This document shows positions 35,822-43,814 of a stretch of DNA of 64,000 nt, one piece after another; position 1 is the first letter of the stretch, and the number at the start of each line of letters is the position of its first letter. The translations under genes were made by a program, and so were the position numbers. Source of the DNA: CADEEN01 sp963783785 (GTDB lineage Bacteria; Pseudomonadota; Gammaproteobacteria; Burkholderiales; Burkholderiaceae_C); contig CAWAOQ010000001.1 in the NCBI GenBank assembly GCA_963783785.1, positions 310,001-374,000 of the forward strand, written 5' to 3'. The notes below the pieces were generated by a model, which worked only from the letters and a program-made list of their open reading frames with translations, made no database searches and had not been told where the DNA came from.

Positions 35822-36441
35822 TGCAACTCGAGCTCCTCAACGACCAGGGCCAGGCGACCTCCAAGGTCGACGCGCCGGACACGGTGTTCGCGCGTGACTA
35901 CAACGAAGCGCTGGTGCACCAGATCGTCGTCGCCTACCAGGCCAACGCGCGCCAGGGCACGCGTGCCCAGCTCGACCGCGGCGAAGTCAAGCACTCGACC
36001 AAGAAGCCGTTCCGCCAGAAGGGCACCGGCCGCGCCCGTGCGGGCATGACCTCGTCGCCGCTGTGGCGCGGGGGCGGTCGCATCTTCCCGAACCGGCCGG
36101 ACGAGAACTTCAGCCAGAAGGTCAACAAGAAGATGTACCGCGCCGGCATGGCCGCCATCTTCTCGCAACTGGCCCGCGACGGCCGGTTGGCCGTAGTCGA
36201 TTCGATTTCGGTCGAGGCGCCCAAGACCAAACTGTTGGCCGCCAAGTTCAAGGCCATGGGGCTGGAGTCGGTGATGGTCATCTCCGACCTGGTCGATGAC
36301 AACCTCCTGCTGGCATCGCGCAACCTCGCCAATGTGCTGGTGGTCGAGCCACGCTACGCCGATCCGCTGTCGCTGGTCTTCTACAAGAAGGTGCTGGTGA
36401 CCAAAGGCGCGATCGAGCAGCTGAAGGAGATGTTCGCATGA
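35821..36441 (+). CDS. rplD: 50S ribosomal protein L4
   Basis: L4 is an assembly protein of the exit tunnel and, in E. coli, the repressor of the S10 operon. The ATG at 35821 overlaps the rplC stop (TGATG). The 206-residue protein has the tunnel loop RQKGTGRARAGMTSSPLWRG and then GGRIFPNRPDENFSQKVNKK. It overlaps rplW by four bases. Confidence 0.98.
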   Translation: MQLELLNDQGQATSKVDAPDTVFARDYNEALVHQIVVAYQANARQGTRAQLDRGEVKHSTKKPFRQKGTGRARAGMTSSPLWRGGGRIFPNRPDENFSQKVNKKMYRAGMAAIFSQLARDGRLAVVDSISVEAPKTKLLAAKFKAMGLESVMVISDLVDDNLLLASRNLANVLVVEPRYADPLSLVFYKKVLVTKGAIEQLKEMFA

Positions 36442-36767
36442 GCCGCATCAACGCTGTCGGACAGAAGTTCGATGAAGGCCGCCTGGCCCAGGTGCTGGTC
36501 GAGCCGATCGTGTCCGAGAAGGCCACGGCGGTTGCCGAGAAGCACAACCAGGTGCTGTTCAAGGTGCTGCGCAACGCCACGAAGCCCGAAATCAAGGCCG
36601 CGGTGGAGTTGATGTTCAAGGTCGAGGTGGAGTCGGTGCAGACCGTCAACCAGCGCGGCAAGGAAAAGCGCTTCGGTCGCTCGATCGGCCGGCGTGACCA
36701 CATCAAGAAGGCGTATGTGTCGCTGAAGAAGGGCCAGGAGCTCAACTTCTCCGGGGAGGCCGCGTAA
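36438..36767 (+). CDS. rplW: 50S ribosomal protein L23
   Basis: L23 at the tunnel exit is the docking site for signal recognition particle and trigger factor. The 109-residue protein has RLAQVLVEPIVSEKATAVAE, FKVLRNATKPEIKAAVELMF and GKEKRFGRSIGRRDHIKKAY. The start ATG overlaps the rplD stop (ATGA) and its stop overlaps the rplB start (TAATG), indicating coupled translation. Confidence 0.97.
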   Translation: MSRINAVGQKFDEGRLAQVLVEPIVSEKATAVAEKHNQVLFKVLRNATKPEIKAAVELMFKVEVESVQTVNQRGKEKRFGRSIGRRDHIKKAYVSLKKGQELNFSGEAA

Positions 36768-37591
36768 TGGCAGTCGTCAAAGTCAAACCCACTTCGCCTG
36801 GCCGCCGTGCCGTGGTCAAGGTGGTGCACAAGCACCTGCACAAGGGCAAGCCCGAGGCCTCTCTGCTCGAGCCGCAGATCCAGAATGCCGGCCGCAACAA
36901 CAACGGCCACATCACGATGCGGCACAAGGGTGGCGGTCACAAGCACCACTACCGTGTTGTCGATTTCGTGCGCAACAAGGACGCGATTCCGGCGAAGGTC
37001 GAGCGCATCGAGTACGACCCCAACCGTACCGCCCACATCGCGCTGCTGTGCTATGCCGATGGCGAACGCCGCTACATCATCGCGCCGCGCGGCCTCGAGG
37101 TTGGCGCGACGGTGATCAGCGGCGCCGAGGCGCCGATCAAGGCCGGCAACACGCTGCCGATCCGCAACATCCCGGTCGGCTCGATCATCCATGCCGTCGA
37201 GATGATGCCCGGCAAGGGCGCGCAGATTGCTCGCTCGGCCGGCACGTCAGTGACGCTGATGGCGCGCGAAGGCACCTATGCGCAGGTTCGCCTGCGCTCG
37301 GGTGAGGTGCGCAAGATCCACATCGACTGCCGCGCCACGATCGGCGAGGTGTCGAACGAAGAACACAGCCTGCGGCAGTACGGCAAGGCCGGCGTCAAGC
37401 GCTGGATGGGCATCCGTCCGACGGTGCGTGGCGTGGCCATGAACCCGGTGGACCACCCGCACGGCGGCGGCGAAGGCCGCACCGGCGAAGGTCAGGTGCC
37501 GGTGTCGCCGTGGAACACGATGACCAAGGGCTTCCGCACCCGCAGCAACAAGCGCACGCAGACGATGATCGTCTCGCGCCGCAAGAAATAA
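36767..37591 (+). CDS. rplB: 50S ribosomal protein L2
   Basis: L2 supports subunit joining and peptidyl transfer. The 274-residue protein has GRNNNGHITMRHKGGGHKHH, the RNA-binding middle SLRQYGKAGVKRWMGIRPTV, and VAMNPVDHPHGGGEGRTGEG with the conserved functional histidine. The C-terminus KTQTMIVSRRKK-like basic tail is typical. rpsS follows after 9 bases. Confidence 0.98.
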   Translation: MAVVKVKPTSPGRRAVVKVVHKHLHKGKPEASLLEPQIQNAGRNNNGHITMRHKGGGHKHHYRVVDFVRNKDAIPAKVERIEYDPNRTAHIALLCYADGERRYIIAPRGLEVGATVISGAEAPIKAGNTLPIRNIPVGSIIHAVEMMPGKGAQIARSAGTSVTLMAREGTYAQVRLRSGEVRKIHIDCRATIGEVSNEEHSLRQYGKAGVKRWMGIRPTVRGVAMNPVDHPHGGGEGRTGEGQVPVSPWNTMTKGFRTRSNKRTQTMIVSRRKK

Positions 37592-37600
37592 GAGGCCGCC

Positions 37601-37879
37601 ATGACACGTTCACTGAAAAAGGGCCCGTTCGTCGACCACCACCTGCTGGCCAAGGTCGAGAAGGCGTCTGCCATCAAGGACAAGAAGCCGATCAAGACCT
37701 GGTCGCGCCGCAGCACGATCCTGCCCGAGTTCATTGGCCTGACGATTGCCGTGCACAACGGCAAGCAGCACGTGCCGGTCTATGTGAGCGACCAGATGGT
37801 CGGCCACAAGCTCGGCGAATTCGCGCTGACCCGCACCTTCAAAGGCCACCCGGCCGACAAGAAGGCAGCGAAGAAGTAA
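37601..37879 (+). CDS. rpsS: 30S ribosomal protein S19
   Basis: S19 with S13 contacts tRNA and the 50S subunit. The 92-residue protein has TRSLKKGPFVDHHLLAKVEK, IKTWSRRSTILPEFIGLTIA and HKLGEFALTRTFKGHPADKK. AGAGGCCGCC precedes the ATG, and rplV follows after 15 bases. Confidence 0.98.
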   Translation: MTRSLKKGPFVDHHLLAKVEKASAIKDKKPIKTWSRRSTILPEFIGLTIAVHNGKQHVPVYVSDQMVGHKLGEFALTRTFKGHPADKKAAKK

Positions 37880-37894
37880 AGGATGGCGACGACC

Positions 37895-38224
37895 ATGGAA
37901 ACCAAAGCAATCGTTCGCGGTGTGCGCCTTTCGAGCGACAAGGGACGGCTGGTGGCCGATCTGATCCGCGGCAAGAAGGTAGATCAGGCGTTGAACATCC
38001 TGACCTTCACGCAAAAGAAGGCGGCCGGCATCGTCAAGAAGGCACTCGAGAGCGCGATCGCCAATGCCGAGCACAACGATGGTGCCGACATCGACGAGTT
38101 GAAGGTCAAGAGCATCTACGTCGAGCAAGGCACGACGCTGAAGCGGTTTTCTGCACGCGCGAAGGGCCGTGGCAACCGCATCAGCAAGGGCACCTGCCAC
38201 ATCTACGTGACCGTCGGGAACTGA
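37895..38224 (+). CDS. rplV: 50S ribosomal protein L22
   Basis: L22 lines the exit tunnel, and its loop is a macrolide-resistance hotspot. The start ATG at 37895 (METKAIVRGVRLSSDKGRLV) is preferred because AAAGG lies 12 bases before it, whereas the ATG at 37883 directly abuts that motif. Length is 109 residues. Conserved segments are LIRGKKVDQALNILTFTQKK and the loop EQGTTLKRFSARAKGRGNRI, which shows no deletion. Confidence 0.96.
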   Translation: METKAIVRGVRLSSDKGRLVADLIRGKKVDQALNILTFTQKKAAGIVKKALESAIANAEHNDGADIDELKVKSIYVEQGTTLKRFSARAKGRGNRISKGTCHIYVTVGN

Positions 38225-38234
38225 GGAAGAACAC

Positions 38235-39131
38235 ATGGGACAAAAGATCCACCCGACCGGCTTCCGTCTGCCCGTCACGCGGGCCTGGGCTTCGCGCTGG
38301 TTCGCCACCAACCGCAACTTCAGCCAGATGCTGGCCGAAGACCTGGACGTGCGCGACTACCTGAAGACCAAGCTGAAGAGCGCGGCCGTGTCGCGCATTC
38401 TGATCGAGCGTCCGGCCAAGAACGCCCGCATCACGATCTACTCGGCTCGTCCGGGCGTCGTGATTGGCAAGAAGGGCGAGGACATCGAGAACCTGAAGGC
38501 CGAATTGACCAAGCGTCTTGGCGTTCCGGTCGCGGTGAACATCGAAGAGGTGCGCAAGCCCGAAGTCGATGCCCAGTTGATCGCCGACTCGATCACCCAA
38601 CAGCTCGAGAAACGCATCATGTTCCGCCGTGCGATGAAGCGCGCGATGCAGAACGCGATGCGTCTGGGCGCGCAGGGCATCAAGATCATGTCCTCGGGCC
38701 GCCTGAACGGCATTGAAATCGCCCGCTGCGAGTGGTATCGCGAGGGCCGCGTGCCGCTTCACACCCTGAAGGCGGACATCGACTACGGCTTCTCTGAGGC
38801 CAAGACCACCTACGGCGTCATCGGCGTCAAGTGCTGGGTCTATCGTGGCGACCGTTTGGCTCACGGCGAAGCCCCGGCGGCAAAGCCTGAAGGCGGCGAC
38901 GATGACCGCCGTTCGCGCCGCGGTCCACGGCCGGGTGGTGCTCCGGGATTCCCGGGTGGCCCCGGTGGCCCGCGTGGCCGGTCCGATCGCACGCCGCGCC
39001 CGAGCGGCGCACCGGCCGACGGTAGCGACAAACCGGCCGAGGCGGCGAGCGCCGACGCGCCGAAGCCGGCAGTCAAGCGCGTTCGCAAGGTGGTGGCGCC
39101 GGCCGCTGGCGGCGACGCCAAAGGAGAATAA
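38235..39131 (+). CDS. rpsC: 30S ribosomal protein S3 with long C-terminal tail
   Basis: S3 lies at the mRNA entry channel and helps unwind mRNA. The core (about residues 1-213) has GQKIHPTGFRLPVTRAWASR, the KH domain GVVIGKKGEDIENLKAELTK, and the S3 C domain with SGRLNGIEIARCEWYREGRV. Beyond about residue 214 comes an 85-residue low-complexity tail rich in Gly, Pro, Arg, Ala and Lys, including GFPGGPGGPRGRS. E. coli S3 has about 233 residues; this has 298. The tail is disordered by composition and could contact RNA. Confidence 0.98.
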   Translation: MGQKIHPTGFRLPVTRAWASRWFATNRNFSQMLAEDLDVRDYLKTKLKSAAVSRILIERPAKNARITIYSARPGVVIGKKGEDIENLKAELTKRLGVPVAVNIEEVRKPEVDAQLIADSITQQLEKRIMFRRAMKRAMQNAMRLGAQGIKIMSSGRLNGIEIARCEWYREGRVPLHTLKADIDYGFSEAKTTYGVIGVKCWVYRGDRLAHGEAPAAKPEGGDDDRRSRRGPRPGGAPGFPGGPGGPRGRSDRTPRPSGAPADGSDKPAEAASADAPKPAVKRVRKVVAPAAGGDAKGE

Positions 39132-39133
39132 GC

Positions 39134-39550
39134 ATGCTGCAACCCTCACGCCGCAAGTACCGCAAGGAGCAGAAAGGCCGCAATACGGGCATCGCCACGC
39201 GAGGCGCCAGCGTCTCTTTCGGCGACTTCGGTCTGAAAGCCACCGAGCGCGGCCGCCTGACGGCGCGCCAGATCGAGGCCGCCCGCCGTGCCATTTCGCG
39301 CCACATCAAGCGTGGTGGCCGCATCTTCATCCGCATCTTTCCGGACAAGCCGATTTCGCAGAAGCCGGCCGAGGTGCGCATGGGCAATGGCAAGGGCAAC
39401 CCTGAATATTACGTAGCCGAGATTCAGCCGGGCAAGGTGCTCTACGAACTCAACGGCGTGCCTGAGGCACTGGCCCGTGAGGCGTTCACGCTGGCCGCGG
39501 CCAAGCTGCCGCTGTCGTGCACCTTCGTTGCGCGCCAGGTCGGCACCTGA
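39134..39550 (+). CDS. rplP: 50S ribosomal protein L16
   Basis: L16 positions tRNA in the A site. The 138-residue protein has PSRRKYRKEQKGRNTGIATR, SFGDFGLKATERGRLTARQI and GNGKGNPEYYVAEIQPGKVL. It starts two bases after rpsC, so it relies on the rpsC-internal ribosome-binding site AAGGAG. Confidence 0.98.
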   Translation: MLQPSRRKYRKEQKGRNTGIATRGASVSFGDFGLKATERGRLTARQIEAARRAISRHIKRGGRIFIRIFPDKPISQKPAEVRMGNGKGNPEYYVAEIQPGKVLYELNGVPEALAREAFTLAAAKLPLSCTFVARQVGT

Positions 39551-39566
39551 GGTGAAGGAATACGCA

Positions 39567-39767
39567 ATGAAAGCATCTGAACTGCGCGCCAAGGACGTAC
39601 CGGCGTTGGAGAAGGAAGTCTCTGACCTGCTCAAGGCCCACTTTGGCCTGCGCATGCAGAAGGCGACCCAACAACTCTCAAACCATTCGCAGCTGGGCAA
39701 CACCCGCCGCGATATCGCCCGCGCCAAGACGGTGCTGGCCGAAAAGAAGAAGGGAGCCGCCAAATGA
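39567..39767 (+). CDS. rpmC: 50S ribosomal protein L29
   Basis: L29 is a small two-helix protein near the tunnel exit. The start ATG at 39567 (MKASELRAKDVPALEKEVSD) follows GAAGGAA; the longer upstream frame overlaps rplP and is not family sequence. Length is 66 residues; GNTRRDIARAKTVLAEKK is the conserved second half. It overlaps rpsQ by four bases (ATGA). Confidence 0.97.
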   Translation: MKASELRAKDVPALEKEVSDLLKAHFGLRMQKATQQLSNHSQLGNTRRDIARAKTVLAEKKKGAAK

Positions 39768-40054
39768 ACGCTGCTGCGACACAGGCCCAAGAGGCCAAGA
39801 CCAAGGTCACCCGCACGTTTGTCGGCAAGGTGGTCAGCGACAAGCGCGCGAAGACCATCACCGTGCTCGTCGAGCGCCGTGTCAAGCACGAGCTGTACGG
39901 CAAGATCATCGGCCGCTCGAACAAGTACCACGCCCACGACGAAAAGGGCGAGTACAAGATGGGCGACGTGGTCGAGATCACCGAGAGCCGGCCGATTTCC
40001 AAGACCAAGTCGTGGGTCGTGACTCGCCTGGTGAAGAAGGCCGAGATCGTCTGA
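39764..40054 (+). CDS. rpsQ: 30S ribosomal protein S17
   Basis: S17 is a primary 16S rRNA-binding protein with an OB fold. The 96-residue protein has a short Ala/Gln lead, then VTRTFVGKVVSDKRAKTITV, YGKIIGRSNKYHAHDEKGEY and GDVVEITESRPISKTKSWVV. It is the last gene of the S10 group here; a long hairpin and a peroxiredoxin gene separate it from rplN. Confidence 0.97.
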   Translation: MNAAATQAQEAKTKVTRTFVGKVVSDKRAKTITVLVERRVKHELYGKIIGRSNKYHAHDEKGEYKMGDVVEITESRPISKTKSWVVTRLVKKAEIV

Positions 40055-40075
40055 GGCCACCAACCTCGCAGTCTG

Positions 40076-40118
40076 CAAGACGGCCGAATCGCTGGATCAC
40101 TGGCGACCGGCCGTCTTG
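40076..40118 (+). terminator. Hairpin between rpsQ and the peroxiredoxin gene
   Basis: CAAGACGGCC (40076-40085) and GGCCGTCTTG (40109-40118) form a perfect 10-bp stem with a 23-base loop. It is followed by ATCTTATCC, not a T-run, so it may attenuate or stabilise RNA rather than fully terminate. Confidence 0.4.
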
Positions 40119-40141
40119 ATCTTATCCAGGGAAGACGCACG

Positions 40142-40657
40142 ATGCTCAAAGTTGGCGACAAGTTGCCTGCCGTCAAACTGCAGGAATTCATCGAAGTCGA
40201 AGGTGGTGGCTGCTCGCTCGGCCCGAATACCTTCGAAGTGGACCAACTCACCGCGGGCAAGAAGATTGCGATCTTCGCGCTGCCGGGCGCCTTCACCCCC
40301 ACCTGCTCCGCCAAGCATGTGCCGGGCTATGTCGACAAGGCGGCGGCGCTGAAGGCCGCCGGCGTAGATGAGATCTGGTGCCTGTCGGTCAATGACGCCT
40401 TCGTGATGGGCGCATGGGGACGCGACCAGAAGACCGCCGGCAAAGTGCGCATGATGGCCGACGGCAGTGCCCAGTTCACGACCGCGGTGGGCCTGACACT
40501 GGACCGCACGGCAGCGGGCATGGGCATCCGCTCGCAACGCTACTCGATGCTGGTCGTCGACGGCGTGGTCAAGACGCTGAACGTCGAGGCGCCGGGCAAG
40601 TTTGAAGTCAGCGACGCCGACACGATGCTGAGCCAGGCAAAGGCGGTGCTGGCGTAA
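40142..40657 (+). CDS. Peroxiredoxin, Prx5 (AhpE/glutaredoxin-type) family
   Basis: This thiol peroxidase reduces peroxides in the cytoplasm. The 171-residue protein has the Prx5 active-site segment FALPGAFTPTCSAKHVPGYV with peroxidatic Cys55 preceded by the conserved Pro and Thr, and ARG-side motif GIRSQRYSMLVVDG. Further cysteines at 24 and 80 could act in resolution or glutathionylation. A GGAAGA lies upstream of the ATG. It is inserted between rpsQ and rplN, on the same strand, followed by a consensus promoter for rplN. I infer co-expression with ribosomal genes; redox function itself is standard for the family. Confidence 0.93.
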   Translation: MLKVGDKLPAVKLQEFIEVEGGGCSLGPNTFEVDQLTAGKKIAIFALPGAFTPTCSAKHVPGYVDKAAALKAAGVDEIWCLSVNDAFVMGAWGRDQKTAGKVRMMADGSAQFTTAVGLTLDRTAAGMGIRSQRYSMLVVDGVVKTLNVEAPGKFEVSDADTMLSQAKAVLA

Positions 40658-40675
40658 GAATTCCGGGGTGCGCGT

Positions 40676-40706
40676 TTGACAGCGCGTGCCCATATGCCGC
40701 TATAAT
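40676..40706 (+). promoter_or_regulatory. Sigma-70 promoter for the spc operon (rplN)
   Basis: TTGACA (40676-40681), 19 bases, TATAAT (40701-40706). Both hexamers are perfect consensus, though spacing is two bases longer than ideal. It lies between the peroxiredoxin stop and rplN, giving a 120-base leader. Confidence 0.75.
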
Positions 40707-40825
40707 TTGCGGCTTCGCCGTAATGGTGGTTGGTGCATCGCACTGGCCTCATGGCGGTTCCGCCCACACAACGGGCCCAAGACTGACCACATGCCCTGCG
40801 CTGCGGTTCAAGTTGGGTAAAGAAC

Positions 40826-41194
<369 letters not shown>

Positions 41195-41222
41195 GAGCGC
41201 GCTGCCTGGAAGGACTCACCCA

Positions 41223-41540
41223 ATGAACAAGATTCGCAAAGGCGACCAAGTCATCGTGTTGACCGGTCGCGACAAAGGCAAGCGTGGCACCGTGGCCCGG
41301 CGCGTGGACGACGGCCACCTCGTCGTCGATGGCGTCAACGTGGTCAAGAAGCACGTCAAGCCCAACCCGATGAAGGGCACCACCGGCGGTGTGATCGACA
41401 AGACCATGCCGATCGACCAAAGCAACGTGGCGATCTACAACGCGGCCACCGGCAAGGCCGATCGCGTGGCTATCAAGCTGCTGGCCGACGGCAAGAAAGT
41501 GCGCGTCTTCAAGTCCAGCGGCGAAGAGATCAAGGCTTAA
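41223..41540 (+). CDS. rplX: 50S ribosomal protein L24
   Basis: L24 starts 50S assembly. The 105-residue KOW-domain protein has KIRKGDQVIVLTGRDKGKRG, VVKKHVKPNPMKGTTGGVID and a C-terminal basic end. GGAAGGA precedes the ATG at 41223; rplE follows after 12 bases. Confidence 0.97.
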   Translation: MNKIRKGDQVIVLTGRDKGKRGTVARRVDDGHLVVDGVNVVKKHVKPNPMKGTTGGVIDKTMPIDQSNVAIYNAATGKADRVAIKLLADGKKVRVFKSSGEEIKA

Positions 41541-41552
41541 GAGGCAACGAAC

Positions 41553-42140
41553 ATGGCTAAGAAACAAGCTGCCGCTGCGTCCAGTACGACTGCCCCGCCG
41601 AAGGCCCGCCTGCAGACGATCTACAAGGAGAAGATCGTGCCCGACTTGGTCGCCAAGTTCGGCTACAAGTCGGTGATGCAGGTGCCGCGATTGACCAAGA
41701 TCACGCTGAACATGGGTGTCAGCGAGGCGGTGTCGGACAAGAAGATCATGGACAACGCGGTTGGCGACCTGACCAAGATCGCCGGTCAGAAGCCGGTGGT
41801 CACCAAGAGCAAGAAGGACATCGCCGGCTTCAAGATCCGTTCGGGCGTGCCGATCGGGGCGATGGTCACGCTGCGTGGTGTGCGCATGTATGAGTTCCTC
41901 GACCGTTTCGTTACCGTGGCCCTGCCGCGCGTGCGCGACTTCCGCGGCATCTCCGGGCGTTCATTCGACGGCCGCGGCAACTACAACGTCGGGGTCAAGG
42001 AACAGATCATCTTCCCCGAGATCGATTACGACAAGGTCGATGCGCTGCGTGGCATGAACATCAGCATCACGACCAGCGCGAAGACCGACGACGAGTGCAA
42101 GGCGCTGCTTGCTGCCTTCCGCTTCCCGTTCAAGAACTGA
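41553..42140 (+). CDS. rplE: 50S ribosomal protein L5 with N-terminal extension
   Basis: L5 binds 5S rRNA and contacts P-site tRNA. The core has RLQTIYKEKIVPDLVAKFGY, PRLTKITLNMGVSEAVSDKK, GRGNYNVGVKEQIIFPEIDY and the end LLAAFRFPFKN. The first 17 residues (MAKKQAAAASSTTAPPK) precede the usual L5 start, making 195 residues against about 179 in E. coli. GAGGCAACGAAC precedes the ATG, so the longer start is supported. Confidence 0.97.
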   Translation: MAKKQAAAASSTTAPPKARLQTIYKEKIVPDLVAKFGYKSVMQVPRLTKITLNMGVSEAVSDKKIMDNAVGDLTKIAGQKPVVTKSKKDIAGFKIRSGVPIGAMVTLRGVRMYEFLDRFVTVALPRVRDFRGISGRSFDGRGNYNVGVKEQIIFPEIDYDKVDALRGMNISITTSAKTDDECKALLAAFRFPFKN

Positions 42141-42148
42141 GGTGCCCT

Positions 42149-42454
42149 GTGGCCAAACAATCCCTCATCCAACGTGAGCTCAAGCGCGAGCAGCTGGTCG
42201 CCAAGTTCAAGAAGAAGTACGACGAGCTCAAGGCGACAGCCAACGACGCGAAGAAGTCCGACCAGGAACGCTATGCCGCGCGCCTGGCGCTGCAGCAACT
42301 GCCGCGCAATGCGTACCCGACGCGCCAGCGCAACCGCTGCGAGCTGACAGGCCGTCCGCGCGGTACGTTCCGTATGTTCGGACTGGCCCGCAGCAAGATC
42401 CGCGACCTGGCCTTCAAGGGCGACATCCCCGGTGTCGTCAAGGCCAGCTGGTAA
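42149..42454 (+). CDS. rpsN: 30S ribosomal protein S14 (zinc-free form)
   Basis: S14 completes the 30S head. It begins with GTG at 42149 (VAKQSLIQRELKREQLVAKF), eight bases after rplE and preceded by GAGGTG; the ATG further upstream belongs to the rplE reading region. The 101-residue protein lacks the CxxC zinc pairs, so it is the C-minus form. RNRCELTGRPRGTFRMFGLA and the end GVVKASW are conserved. Confidence 0.96.
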   Translation: MAKQSLIQRELKREQLVAKFKKKYDELKATANDAKKSDQERYAARLALQQLPRNAYPTRQRNRCELTGRPRGTFRMFGLARSKIRDLAFKGDIPGVVKASW

Positions 42455-42475
42455 TCGGACTCAGGAGATTCGCAA

Positions 42476-42868
42476 ATGAGCATGAGTGATCCGATCGCCG
42501 ATATGTTGACCCGTATCCGCAATGCGCAGAGCGTCGAGAAGGCCGCGGTGACGATGCCGTCGTCGAAGCTGAAGGTGGCGATTGCGCAGGTGCTGAAGGA
42601 CGAGGGCTACATCGATGGCTTCGCCGTCAAGGGCGACGCCAAGGCCGAACTCGAAATCGCCCTGAAGTACTACGCTGGACGACCCGTGATCGAGCGCATC
42701 GAGCGCGTCAGTCGTCCCGGCCTGCGCGTCTACAAGGGCCGTCACGCCATTCCGCAAGTGCAGAACGGCCTGGGTGTTGCCATCGTCACCACTCCGCAGG
42801 GCGTGATGACCGACCGCAAGGCGCGCGCCTCCGGTATCGGCGGCGAAGTGCTGTGCTACGTGGCCTAA
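42476..42868 (+). CDS. rpsH: 30S ribosomal protein S8
   Basis: S8 binds the central domain of 16S rRNA and, in E. coli, represses the spc operon. The 130-residue protein has SDPIADMLTRIRNAQSVEKA, LKYYAGRPVIERIERVSRPG and the end TDRKARASGIGGEVLCYVA. An ATG two codons in is an alternative start. Confidence 0.97.
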   Translation: MSMSDPIADMLTRIRNAQSVEKAAVTMPSSKLKVAIAQVLKDEGYIDGFAVKGDAKAELEIALKYYAGRPVIERIERVSRPGLRVYKGRHAIPQVQNGLGVAIVTTPQGVMTDRKARASGIGGEVLCYVA

Positions 42869-42881
42869 GGAGAACAGAGCG

Positions 42882-43415
42882 ATGTCGCGCGTAGGAAAGA
42901 TGCCGATCACCGTGCCGCAGGGCGTGGACGTGGCAATAAGCGCTGAGCAGATCAGCGTCAAGGGTGCCCAGGGCACCCTGACCCGCAAGGCCAATCCACT
43001 GGTTGCCGTCAAGAACGACGGTGGCTCCGTCAGCTTCACCGCGGCCAATGACAGCGCCGAGGCCGATGCCATGAGTGGCACGATGCGTGCGCTGGTGGCC
43101 AACATGGTCAGTGGCGTCACCAAGGGCTTCGAGCGCAAGTTGAACCTGGTCGGCGTGGGTTTCCGCGCCCAGGCCCAGGGCACCAAGCTGAACCTGCAAG
43201 TCGGTTTCTCGCACCCGGTGGTGAAGGAAATGCCCGCCGGCATCAAGGTCGAGTGCCCGACCCAGACCGAAATCATCATCAAGGGCGCCGACCGCCAGGT
43301 GGTGGGCCAGATCGCCGCTGAGGTGCGGGCGATTCGCCCGCCCGAGCCTTACAAGGGCAAGGGCATCCGCTATGCGGACGAGCGCGTGGTCCTCAAAGAG
43401 ACCAAGAAGAAGTAA
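42882..43415 (+). CDS. rplF: 50S ribosomal protein L6
   Basis: L6 lies near the sarcin-ricin loop. The 177-residue protein has SRVGKMPITVPQGVDVAISA, VGVGFRAQAQGTKLNLQVGF and the signature IRPPEPYKGKGIRYADERVV. AGGAGAAC precedes the ATG. rplR follows after 11 bases. Confidence 0.98.
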   Translation: MSRVGKMPITVPQGVDVAISAEQISVKGAQGTLTRKANPLVAVKNDGGSVSFTAANDSAEADAMSGTMRALVANMVSGVTKGFERKLNLVGVGFRAQAQGTKLNLQVGFSHPVVKEMPAGIKVECPTQTEIIIKGADRQVVGQIAAEVRAIRPPEPYKGKGIRYADERVVLKETKKK

Positions 43416-43426
43416 GGAGCGGCGAC

Positions 43427-43795
43427 ATGACGATCACCAAGAAGGATCAACGCATCCGCCGTTCGCGCCAGACGCGGGTGCGTATTGCCACGCAGCGCGT
43501 CGCGCGACTGACGGTCTTCCGCAGCAACCTGCACATCTACGCCAACGTCATTTCCGACGACGGCACCCAGGTGCTGGCCAGCGCATCGACGGCCGAGAAG
43601 GATGTGCGCAGTCAACTGGGCGGCGAAGGCAAGGGTGGCAATGCAGCGGCGGCGGTGATCGTCGGCAAACGCATCGCCGAAAAGGCCAAGGCGGCCGGTA
43701 TCGAGAAGGTCGCGTTCGACCGCTCTGGTTTCGCCTACCACGGCCGCGTCAAGGCGCTCGCCGAGGCGGCCCGCGAAGCCGGCCTGCAGTTCTGA
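43427..43795 (+). CDS. rplR: 50S ribosomal protein L18
   Basis: L18 is one of the 5S rRNA-binding proteins. The 122-residue protein has RIATQRVARLTVFRSNLHIY, VGKRIAEKAKAAGIEKVAFD and the end YHGRVKALAEAAREAGLQF. AGGAGCGGCGAC precedes the ATG. Confidence 0.97.
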   Translation: MTITKKDQRIRRSRQTRVRIATQRVARLTVFRSNLHIYANVISDDGTQVLASASTAEKDVRSQLGGEGKGGNAAAAVIVGKRIAEKAKAAGIEKVAFDRSGFAYHGRVKALAEAAREAGLQF

Positions 43796-43814
43796 CGCAT
43801 AGAGGATCCAAGCA

